Assembly: GCA_030612225.1 (NCBI GenBank)
Contig: JAUWOH010000040.1
Location: 1-13,787, forward strand
From: Desulfobacteraceae bacterium
Lineage (GTDB): Bacteria > Desulfobacterota > Desulfobacteria > Desulfobacterales > JAUWMJ01
Direction: 5' to 3'
Length of the DNA: 13,787 nt
The translations under genes were made by a program, and so were the position numbers. The notes under the pieces were generated by a model. It was not told where the DNA came from. It ran no database searches and saw only the letters and a list, made by a program, of their open reading frames with translations. Below, piece after piece: positions 1-6,041 of this stretch; position 1 is the first letter of the stretch, and each line of letters starts with the position of its first letter.

Positions 1-373
1 ATACAGGGACACCGTATATTTGAAATATTACAAAAAATATTACCGCTGCCAGGAGAAAATTAAAGAAAGGACCGGCCGCAACGATTAATATTCGTTTAAA
101 GACATGCTTGTGAGTAAAAGAGAGTGGTATATCCTTGGGATTAATTTCGGCATCAGGCTCTTCCCCCATCATCTTGACATATCCACCAAGGGGAATCGCT
201 GATACGCGGTAATCCGTAATCCCTATCTTTTTCCCAAAAACTCTGGGCCCGAATCCTAATGAAAATTTCTCAACCCCTACTCCACACAACCTGGCGACAA
301 TGAAATGACCCAGTTCATGGAAAAAAATAAGAATGCCCAAAACAATGATAAATGCAAATATGCTTGTAGTCAT
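1..373 (-). CDS. rseP: RseP-type site-2 zinc metalloprotease, N-terminal part (runs off the left edge)
   Basis: The first 124 codons are visible by translating the minus strand. The product is an inner-membrane M50 protease of the RseP/RasP family, which cleaves membrane-embedded substrates such as anti-sigma factors or signal-peptide remnants. The first transmembrane segment carries the zinc motif HELGH (residues 19-23), followed by FSLGFGPRVF and IPLGGYVKMMGE, typical of this family. AAGPFFNF (residues 99-106) opens the next membrane segment, just before the PDZ region would start. The ATG at 373 is preceded by CAGGA at a suitable distance. It is the last visible gene of the dxr-containing cluster, and its 188-bp gap from dxr is filled by a heptamer element. 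The family is certain; the substrate cannot be known from the sequence. Confidence 0.95.
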   Translation of the reverse strand, partial: MTTSIFAFIIVLGILIFFHELGHFIVARLCGVGVEKFSLGFGPRVFGKKIGITDYRVSAIPLGGYVKMMGEEPDAEINPKDIPLSFTHKHVFKRILIVAAGPFFNFLLAAVIFFVIFQIYGVPV

Positions 374-450
374 GATTAATCCTGCAACAACGTTCAGTGC
401 TGCACGCAATGCGGTTTTTAAAAAGTTATATTTTTGTGATTACAGCATGG

Positions 451-552
451 TTACGGTTTGCGTGTTGTTAATCGGAAATAATTCTTCATACCCCGCACCT
501 CGTAACCCGTAACCCGAAACCCGTAACCCGTAACCCGTAACTCGTAACCCGT
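451..552. repeat. Heptamer repeat element, GTAACCC type, copy 1 (rseP-dxr spacer)
   Basis: Nine 7-nt units of the form AACCCGT (with AACTCGT and AACCCGA variants) run from 490 to 552. They are preceded by a non-repetitive spacer (465-489) beginning TTGTTAATCGGAAA. In front of that are two decayed inverted-orientation units, TTACGGT and TTGCGTG (451-464). The same spacer recurs at 3131-3156 with only a few differences, so this is a composite element, not random low complexity. It ends nine bases before the dxr stop codon. Confidence 0.9.
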
Positions 553-561
553 ATATAGCTC

Positions 562-1710
562 CTATATCAACTCACCAGCTATTTTCCTCGCCCATCCGTC
601 CGCTTCAAGAATATCAGACAGAGTCGGATTTGTGACAACATTATGACGATCTATGGTTTCACTGATTAAATCAGGAATTTTAACAAACGATATACGGTTA
701 CTTAAAAATGCCTCCACGGCTATTTCATTTGCTGCATTTAAAACTGCGGGAAGGGTCTCTCCTGTTTCACATACTTCGTAGGCCAGAGCAAGACACGGAA
801 ACCTCTCAAGATCCGGCTTTTGAAAAGTTAAGGCCCCGATGCCTGCAAAGTCAGGGAGCCCCTGGTATAAAGGAAGCCGCTCAGGATACGACATGGCATA
901 TGCGATAGCCCCCTTCATATCAGGTATTGACAGCTGTGCCATTACTGATCCATCCTTAAAGGAAACCATGGAGTGAATCACGCTTTGAGGTTGAATTAAA
1001 ACTTCGATTTTGTCGTGAGAAACTCCAAAAAGGCTTTTTGCCTCCAAAACCTCCAGCCCTTTATTCATCATAGTTGCAGAATCGACACTTATCTTTCTGC
1101 CCATCTGCCATATGGGATGATTTAATGCATCTTCCGGTTTTATTTCTGCAAATTCTTCTGCCGACCTATTTAAAAAGGGTCCTCCTGAACCGGTAAGAAA
1201 TATCCTGTCCAAATCTTCCATGCGGCTTCCGGCAATACACTGAAATATTGCGCTGTGTTCGCTGTCAATGGGAAGTATCTTTACATCTTTTTCTAATGCC
1301 TTTTTTATAACAATCTCCCCTGCCATGACAAGTGTTTCCTTATTTGCAAGGGCAATATCTTTTCCTGCATCTATGGCTGCCAGAGTCGGCATCAAACCTG
1401 CCGCACCCACCATGGCAGTAACAACCATATCAACCCCGGATATTGTTGCTGCAGCATTGTATCCCGCCACACCATGCATTATCTCAACTCCTGTCCCGGC
1501 AGGTATAAGTTTTTTCAACTCGACAGCATTTTCTTCATCAAAAACAACGGCAAGCTCAGGACTGAAATAATCGATCTGTCGGACAAGCAGAGCAAGATTC
1601 TTTTTTGCTGCAAGGGCTTTAATTTTAAACCGCTCAGGAAATTTTTCTGCGATTTTTAGAGTATTCCGGCCTATGGAACCGGTAGAGCCGAGTATGGAAA
1701 GGAGTTTCAT
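562..1710 (-). CDS. dxr: 1-deoxy-D-xylulose 5-phosphate reductoisomerase
   Basis: Cytosolic enzyme (also IspC) that converts 1-deoxy-D-xylulose 5-phosphate to 2-C-methyl-D-erythritol 4-phosphate with NADPH, the committed step of the MEP isoprenoid pathway. At 382 aa it is of normal length. Visible motifs are the nucleotide-binding GSTGSIG (8-14), LANKETLV (121-128), the metal-site DSEHSAIFQ (149-157, D149 and E151), SGGPF (175-179), HPIWQMG (198-204) and SATMMNKGLE (211-220, E220 the third metal ligand by family alignment). The start fixes the canonical N-terminus, MKLLSILGSTGSIG. No Shine-Dalgarno sequence is seen: an AT-rich heptamer array begins two bases upstream of the ATG. It probably feeds precursors to UppS in the same cluster. 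Confidence 0.97.
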   Translation of the reverse strand: MKLLSILGSTGSIGRNTLKIAEKFPERFKIKALAAKKNLALLVRQIDYFSPELAVVFDEENAVELKKLIPAGTGVEIMHGVAGYNAAATISGVDMVVTAMVGAAGLMPTLAAIDAGKDIALANKETLVMAGEIVIKKALEKDVKILPIDSEHSAIFQCIAGSRMEDLDRIFLTGSGGPFLNRSAEEFAEIKPEDALNHPIWQMGRKISVDSATMMNKGLEVLEAKSLFGVSHDKIEVLIQPQSVIHSMVSFKDGSVMAQLSIPDMKGAIAYAMSYPERLPLYQGLPDFAGIGALTFQKPDLERFPCLALAYEVCETGETLPAVLNAANEIAVEAFLSNRISFVKIPDLISETIDRHNVVTNPTLSDILEADGWARKIAGELI

Positions 1711-1712
1711 TT

Positions 1713-1768
1713 GATTTATTATTTATTATTGTTGATAGTTGATTGTTTATTTCTTATTTCTTATTTCT
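1713..1768. repeat. Heptamer array, GATTGTT/TATTTCT type, left side of the four-helix-bundle gene
   Basis: Eight contiguous 7-nt units: GATTTAT, TATTTAT, TATTGTT, GATAGTT, GATTGTT, then TATTTCT three times. It fills the space upstream of the dxr ATG (1710) and runs into the 3' end of the four-helix-bundle gene, whose TAA stop (1754-1756) and last codons lie inside it. Bases 1721-1736 (ATTTATTATTGTTGAT) recur exactly at 2150-2165, on the other side of that gene. Confidence 0.9.
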
Positions 1769-2110
1769 TTGGGCTGTTTTCCTGGTTACGATAAATATTG
1801 AGGACAATTCATGTGCTTCCTTAAAAAGAGCTGAAACCTTTTTTATTCCTAATAATTTTTCATCCATTATAAATTCCAGCCAAAACTCAGATTCATCGGC
1901 TTCTTCTATAACGATACTTATTTTAGAAATGAAAGCCGCCTTTGTTTGAGCCAAAAGAGTCGCTCGATAATTTGCTGCAACCGATGTTGAACATCGGATT
2001 AATTGTTTTTTGATATGGTTTCCAAGCACCGTTTTTGGCAATGCAAGAGCAAGCTTGACACATCTGTGAGCAAATTCTTTTGTTCTCTTTTTCAATTCTT
2101 CAGCATCCAT
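1754..2110 (-). CDS. S23-type four-helix-bundle protein (23S rRNA intervening-sequence protein family)
   Basis: A small all-alpha protein of 118 aa. The stretch RCSTSVAANYRATLLAQTK followed by FISKISIVIEEADESEFWLE matches the pattern of the S23/four-helix-bundle family (known members: ORFs inside 23S rRNA intervening sequences, and relatives of the Avd accessory protein). The biochemical role of stand-alone members is not established. The start is well supported: TGAGGAAATA immediately precedes the ATG. The gene interrupts the usually direct cdsA-dxr junction and is bracketed by heptamer arrays that share a 16-bp direct repeat. The last four codons and the stop come from TTATTTC-type repeat sequence, so the C-terminal tail NKK is probably repeat-derived. 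It looks like a passenger insertion and not an integral member of the operon. Confidence 0.85.
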   Translation of the reverse strand: MDAEELKKRTKEFAHRCVKLALALPKTVLGNHIKKQLIRCSTSVAANYRATLLAQTKAAFISKISIVIEEADESEFWLEFIMDEKLLGIKKVSALFKEAHELSSIFIVTRKTAQRNKK

Positions 2111-2148
2111 TATTTCCTCACATAATACTCAGCCATCAATCAATTTTG

Positions 2149-2243
2149 GATTTATTATTGTTGATTTATGATTTATGATTGGTGGAAGTTGCTACGCTCT
2201 ATCTTTTCAATAAACAATCAACAATCATCAATCAACAATCATT
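2149..2243. repeat. Heptamer element with inverted arms, GATTGTT type (cdsA side)
   Basis: The left arm (2149-2183) has units GATTTAT, TATTGTT, GATTTAT, GATTTAT and GATTGGT. A 25-base non-repetitive centre (2184-2208) follows. The right arm (2209-2243) has units AATAAAC, AATCAAC, AATCATC, AATCAAC and AATCATT. The right arm is the reverse-complement type of the left, so the whole can fold as a hairpin. The last unit contains the cdsA stop codon (TGA, read from 2241 to 2239). Confidence 0.9.
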
Positions 2244-3042
2244 TAATGTAATTTTTAAAAAAATAGGCAACAGGAGCTGCGAATAAGAGTGCATCAATAC
2301 GATCCAGGAAACCGCCGTGGCCTGGAAGCAGGCTGCCTGAATCCTTTACTTTAGATGACCGCTTCAGCATAGATTCAAATAAATCACCTGCCTGCCCTGC
2401 AATTCCCATGAAAACAAATAAGAAAAGGCTTGGCACCCATGGCAGTTCGGGAAGGAAAAATAGCTTTACAACTGAGCCGGCAAGCAGATTTGCTGCAAGT
2501 CCGCCGATGGAACCTTCTATTGTCTTTTTCGGACTCACAGCCGGACAAAGTTTATGACGCCCTAGGTAAGAGCCAAAATAATATGCACTTGTGTCTCCGG
2601 CAAATATTACAGCCAAAATAAGGAATATCCAAATCATACCGTCTGCCTGATTTCTTATAAGAACCAGGAAAGAAAGCAAAAGCGGAATATAGATAATTCC
2701 CTGAAGTTGCTTTTTAATTGTTTCAAGCACAAGAGGATTGGTTTTGTATTGCGGAATAGAAATCAGACCACAAATAATCATGTTTAATGCAATAATTCCT
2801 GAAACAAGATTAATAGAGCCGGCTGAAGCTGCGAAGATAATCAAGGCTCCGACTAAAACGCCGACTATCATAATAACAGACACAACTTTTCCTTCTGCAT
2901 CTGAAACAATACGGAAATACTCCCACATGGACAGCAGACATACGACTCCGACCAAAACGACAAAATATGCACCTCCCCTGGCAATAAAAAAAATAAGAAA
3001 GGGTAGCGCAGCAATTCCTGTTATCCAGCGTTTTAAGTGCAT
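2239..3042 (-). CDS. cdsA: Phosphatidate cytidylyltransferase (CDP-diglyceride synthase)
   Basis: Integral inner-membrane enzyme that makes CDP-diacylglycerol from CTP and phosphatidate, the entry point to phospholipid head-group synthesis. The chosen 267-aa form starts MHLKRWITGI and has several hydrophobic segments. Conserved parts are AGDTSAYYFG (148-157), SPKKTIEGS (170-178) and the C-terminal family signature: GDLFESMLKR (219-228), KD (233-234), then PGHGGFLDRID (240-250). The frame stays open upstream to an ATG at 3147, but those extra 35 residues are translated heptamer repeat (TRN-P-type seven-residue periodicity), so I prefer the ATG at 3042. That start has only a weak ribosome binding site (GAAAG), because the array begins four bases upstream. 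It lies between uppS and the inserted four-helix-bundle gene. Confidence 0.93.
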   Translation of the reverse strand: MHLKRWITGIAALPFLIFFIARGGAYFVVLVGVVCLLSMWEYFRIVSDAEGKVVSVIMIVGVLVGALIIFAASAGSINLVSGIIALNMIICGLISIPQYKTNPLVLETIKKQLQGIIYIPLLLSFLVLIRNQADGMIWIFLILAVIFAGDTSAYYFGSYLGRHKLCPAVSPKKTIEGSIGGLAANLLAGSVVKLFFLPELPWVPSLFLFVFMGIAGQAGDLFESMLKRSSKVKDSGSLLPGHGGFLDRIDALLFAAPVAYFFKNYIK

Positions 3043-3046
3043 AATC

Positions 3047-3205
3047 TTTCGGGTTCCGGGTTGCGAGTTTCGGGTTCCGGGTTTCTGGTTACGGGTTGCG
3101 AGTTTCGGGTTGCGGGTTTCTGGTTGCGGGTTGTTAATCGGAAACAATCCTTTTATACCCCGTACCCCGTACCCCGTAACTCGTAACTCGTAACTCGTAA
3201 CCCGC
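3047..3205. repeat. Heptamer repeat element, GTAACCC type, copy 2 (uppS-cdsA spacer)
   Basis: The best-preserved element in the window. Twelve 7-nt units of the form TTNCGGG occupy 3047-3130. A 26-nt spacer beginning TTGTTAATCGGAAA follows (3131-3156), then seven units ACCCCGT/AACTCGT/AACCCGC (3157-3205). The two arms are inverted relative to each other. The spacer nearly matches that of copy 1 at 465-489, in the same orientation. Confidence 0.92.
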
Positions 3206-3254
3206 TAAAATCGACAACAAATTGTCAATATGATGTTGCCAAATTCCTGAATAG

Positions 3255-4004
3255 TCACTCCCCTACCCCGCCGAATCTGCGTTCGCGCTGCTGGTAGGTT
3301 TTGATAATAGATAAAAATTCATCTTTCGTAAAGTCAGGCCACAATGTATCAGTAACATAGATTTCCGTATATGCAATTTGCCACAGCAGAAAATTGCTTA
3401 TACGCATTTCCCCGCTTGTACGAATCAGTAAATCCGGGTCAGGAATTGAATTCGTACAAAGATGTTTTGATACTATTTCAGGTGTTATCAAATCAGCATC
3501 TATCTGACCGTCCTTTACTTTCAAAGCAATCCGGCGGACCATTTGTACAATTTCCCAACGCCCGCCATAGCTTAGTGCAAGATTTAACTGCATTCCACTA
3601 TTTTTTTTTGTAAGCACCATTATTTTATCCAGTTCTTGCTGAACATTTTTGGGCAGCCGTTCTATCTGCCCGATAGCATTAAGCCGGATATTTTTATCCA
3701 TCATCTCTTTCTTTTCTGACTTAAGAAATTTTACAAGGAGGGCCATAAGGGCATCTATCTCATATTTTGGTCTCTGCCAGTTTTCCGTGGAAAATGCATA
3801 CAGAGTCAGGTGGGCTATTCCGATTTCTCTGCTGGTTCGAACAATTTCTCGAACTGTTTGGACGCCCTTTTCATGCCCTTTTATCCGGTTAAACAGACGT
3901 TGTTTTGCCCAGCGGCCGTTGCCATCCATAATGACGGCAACGTGTAAGGGGAGCTTCGCAACATCAAGATCGGTATGGATAGAGGAAGATGTGCTAGAAT
4001 TCAA
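3255..4004 (-). CDS. uppS: Undecaprenyl-diphosphate synthase (cis-prenyltransferase)
   Basis: Condenses isopentenyl-PP units onto farnesyl-PP to make the C55 lipid carrier for peptidoglycan and O-antigen; soluble or membrane-peripheral. At 249 aa it is the usual length. Motifs are HVAVIMDGNGRWAK (21-34, D27 the family's catalytic Asp), LTLYAFSTENW (67-77), NLALSYGGR (141-149), DLLIRTSGE (191-199), RISNFLLWQ (201-209) and RERRFGG (240-246). The start must be the TTG at 4004: an in-frame stop lies a short way upstream, and the first downstream ATG would remove the start of the active site. The TTG overlaps the end of frr by 11 nt, which suggests translational coupling. Confidence 0.96.
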   Translation of the reverse strand: MNSSTSSSIHTDLDVAKLPLHVAVIMDGNGRWAKQRLFNRIKGHEKGVQTVREIVRTSREIGIAHLTLYAFSTENWQRPKYEIDALMALLVKFLKSEKKEMMDKNIRLNAIGQIERLPKNVQQELDKIMVLTKKNSGMQLNLALSYGGRWEIVQMVRRIALKVKDGQIDADLITPEIVSKHLCTNSIPDPDLLIRTSGEMRISNFLLWQIAYTEIYVTDTLWPDFTKDEFLSIIKTYQQRERRFGGVGE

Positions 4005-4551
4005 GGATCTCTTTCTCTTTATCGTTATTTACATCGTCAATTAACTTAATATATTCGTCCGTAATTTTCTGGACCTGGTCCTGGGCCTTGAACGCATCGT
4101 CTTCAGAAATATCACCATCCTTTTTTAGGCCTTTTAAAAGTTCGTTTGAATCGCGCCTTATATTACGTACGGCAATTTTATGATCTTCACTTATTTTATT
4201 TATCCCTTTTACAAGTTCTTTTCTTCTTTCTTCTGTAAGCGGAGGAATCGATATACGAATAATCTTACCGTCATTCGATGGCGTAATGCCCAAATCCGAT
4301 TTTAATATTGCCTTTTCAACTTCTTTGATAACAGATATATCCCAAGGCTGTATGGTAATAAGGCGGCTTTCAGGAACGGAAAGAGTTGCCATCTGGTTTA
4401 AAGGAGTCAGTGTGCCGTAATAATCAACCCGTATTCCATCTAAAATCGTCAAAGAAGCCCGACCGGTCCTGACCCTGTTAAATTCATTTTTAAGGGCATC
4501 TATCGACTTGCCCATATTATCCCTTGTTTCCTGGTATATAGATTCGATCAT
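3994..4551 (-). CDS. frr: Ribosome recycling factor
   Basis: Soluble factor that, with EF-G, splits the post-termination ribosome. At 185 aa it has the same length as the E. coli protein. Family features are the three-helix stalk region with FNRVRTGRAS (25-34), then YYGTLTPLNQMATLSVPE and the central LTITPW-like ITIQPWD, and the C-terminal RNIRRDSNE helix. The ATG is preceded by GAGGA at good spacing. It lies downstream of pyrH across a 147-bp gap filled by a heptamer element, and overlaps uppS by 11 nt. The rpsB-tsf-pyrH-frr order is conserved across many bacteria. Confidence 0.97.
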   Translation of the reverse strand: MIESIYQETRDNMGKSIDALKNEFNRVRTGRASLTILDGIRVDYYGTLTPLNQMATLSVPESRLITIQPWDISVIKEVEKAILKSDLGITPSNDGKIIRISIPPLTEERRKELVKGINKISEDHKIAVRNIRRDSNELLKGLKKDGDISEDDAFKAQDQVQKITDEYIKLIDDVNNDKEKEILEF

Positions 4552-4600
4552 GATGTTTTCCTCAAAACTGGTTAAGTAGTTGTGTTGTTAAAGTGTATAG

Positions 4601-4707
4601 AAAACAGCTCATAGAAAAACAGCTCATAGGTCTTAGCTCATAGCTCATAGGAAAAAAGATTTTTCATCATTTAACTATCAGCTATAAGCTGTCAGCTATC
4701 AACTATT
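4601..4707. repeat. Heptamer element, AGCTCAT / AGCTATC type (pyrH-frr spacer)
   Basis: The left part holds a direct duplication of AAAACAGCTCATAG (4601-4614 and 4616-4629), then two tandem AGCTCAT units (4635-4648). The right arm (4673-4707) has five 7-nt units: AACTATC, AGCTATA, AGCTGTC, AGCTATC and AACTATT. The right arm is the inverted type of the left (ATGAGCT against TATNAGCT). The pyrH stop codon (TGA, 4701 to 4699) lies in the right arm. Confidence 0.87.
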
Positions 4708-5415
4708 TATCATCGTACCTACTTTTTCGCCGCATATAACTTTACGCAAATTCTCCTTTTGTTTCAAGTTAAAAACAGCCAATGGGAGATTATTATCCAT
4801 TGCCAGGGAAATTGCAGTCATATCCATTACTTTTAGCTGCCTTTCCAGGACTTCCATATATGTAATATCCTTTATCATCTTTGCCTCGCGGTTTACAGCA
4901 GGATCAGAATCATAAAGGCCGTCCACTTTTGTAGCTTTTAAAAGCAGCTCTGCGTGGATCTCCTGGGCTCTTAAAACAGCTGCCGTATCTGTCGTAAAAT
5001 AGGGATTTCCTGTGCCCGCAGCAAATATAACCACGCGCCCTTTCTCAAGATGTCGAACAGCTCTGCGGCGAATAAATGGCTCGGCCACCTCGTGCATGGA
5101 TATTGCTGTTTGTGTGCGTGTTTGAATACCCATTTTTTCCAGAGCGCCTTGCAGCGCCAGGCTGTTTATAACTGTTGCCAGCATCCCCATATGATCCGCG
5201 GAAGCTCTATCCATACTAAATGAGCTTGCGGCAACCCCCCTGAAAATATTACCACCACCTACAACTATTGCAACCTGAACTCCAAGATCACATATCGAAC
5301 GCACTTCTTTGGCCACGTAGTTTAACATATCAGGGCTAATTCCATAGTCTTGCTCACCCATCAGTGCTTCACCGCTTATCTTTACCAGCACTTTTTTATA
5401 TCGGGAAGTTTGCAA
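4699..5415 (-). CDS. pyrH: Uridylate kinase (UMP kinase, amino-acid-kinase fold)
   Basis: Phosphorylates UMP to UDP with ATP in pyrimidine nucleotide synthesis; usually a GTP-activated, UTP-inhibited hexamer. At 238 aa it is of normal length. Motifs are VKISGEAL (11-18), VVGGGNIFRG (51-60), ADHMGMLATVIN (73-84), AGTGNPYFTTDTAA (133-146) and KATKVDGLYDSDP (160-172). The start is a TTG at 5415, only three bases after the tsf stop. GGAGAG inside the tsf tail serves as the ribosome binding site, so coupling is likely. The C-terminus is VGTMINS; the last residues and the TGA stop fall in a heptamer array, so the original C-terminus may have been slightly altered. Confidence 0.97.
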   Translation of the reverse strand: MQTSRYKKVLVKISGEALMGEQDYGISPDMLNYVAKEVRSICDLGVQVAIVVGGGNIFRGVAASSFSMDRASADHMGMLATVINSLALQGALEKMGIQTRTQTAISMHEVAEPFIRRRAVRHLEKGRVVIFAAGTGNPYFTTDTAAVLRAQEIHAELLLKATKVDGLYDSDPAVNREAKMIKDITYMEVLERQLKVMDMTAISLAMDNNLPLAVFNLKQKENLRKVICGEKVGTMINS

Positions 5416-5418
5416 TTA

Positions 5419-6018
5419 TTAAGACTCTCCTATCTGAAATCTTGCAAAACGCTTGATTGTAATATTCTCGCCGATTTTTGCTATTAATTCGTTTAAAAGA
5501 TCTGTAATCGTAATTTTTGGATCACGAACATAAGCCTGGTTTAACAGACAGCTTTCTTTTATAAATTTATTAAGTTTACCTTCTGTTATCTTGTCTATCA
5601 TATTTTCCGGTTTTCCCATTTCAAGTGCCTGTGCGCTATAGATCTCCCTTTCCTTTTTGATTACCTCCTCGGGTACATCTTCAGCTTTTATTCCCAGGGG
5701 ATTCGTAGCAGCAATGTGCATAGAAATATTTTTCGCAAATTCCTGAAAATCTTCATTTTTTGCTACAAAATCTGTTTCACAGCCAATTTCCACCATCACA
5801 CCTAATTTTCCACCCATATGAATATAGGAATGGATTATCCCTTCCATCATAGCCCTTCCAGCTCTTTTTGCAGCTGTAGCCAATCCTTTTTTTCTTAAAA
5901 AATCAACGGCTTTATCTATATCGACATCACACTCTGAAAGTGCCTGTTTGCAATCCATTATTCCTGCTCCGGTCTTTTCCCGGAGTTGTTTTACCATTTC
6001 CGCATTAATCGTTGTCAT
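5419..6018 (-). CDS. tsf: Elongation factor Ts (short form)
   Basis: Guanine nucleotide exchange factor for EF-Tu. About 199 aa, the short type known from several lineages, compared with about 283 aa in E. coli. The N-terminal UBA-like domain has VKQLREKTGAGIMDCKQAL, and the core has the EF-Tu-contacting TDFVAKN (82-88 from this start). Two ATGs lie 6 nt apart. The upstream one (6024) overlaps the Shine-Dalgarno region too closely, while AGGAG sits about 7 nt before the ATG at 6018, so I chose MTTINAEMV. It follows rpsB after 23 bases, in the standard order. Confidence 0.96.
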   Translation of the reverse strand: MTTINAEMVKQLREKTGAGIMDCKQALSECDVDIDKAVDFLRKKGLATAAKRAGRAMMEGIIHSYIHMGGKLGVMVEIGCETDFVAKNEDFQEFAKNISMHIAATNPLGIKAEDVPEEVIKKEREIYSAQALEMGKPENMIDKITEGKLNKFIKESCLLNQAYVRDPKITITDLLNELIAKIGENITIKRFARFQIGES

Positions 6019-6041
6019 CTTCATTCTCCTGTTGTTTCTAC

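Noticed and set aside
490..552. Short direct repeats as a CRISPR array
   Set aside because: Units are 7 nt and contiguous, with no spacers of 25-45 nt and no cas genes nearby; the same holds for the other heptamer arrays.
1754..2110. Four-helix-bundle gene as the Avd accessory gene of a diversity-generating retroelement
   Set aside because: No reverse transcriptase, template repeat or variable repeat is visible in the window; the protein fits stand-alone S23-type members equally well.
3043..3147. N-terminal extension of cdsA from the upstream ATG
   Set aside because: The 35 extra residues are translated heptamer repeat, and the family N-terminus fits the ATG at 3042.
2738..3193. Plus-strand ORF opposite cdsA
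   Set aside because: Antisense shadow of cdsA, whose tail is translated repeat; low-complexity product, no ribosome binding site and no recognisable domain.
6019..6024. First ATG of tsf
   Set aside because: It lies almost on top of the AGGAG; the second ATG at 6018 has proper spacing. The difference is only two residues and the choice is not certain.
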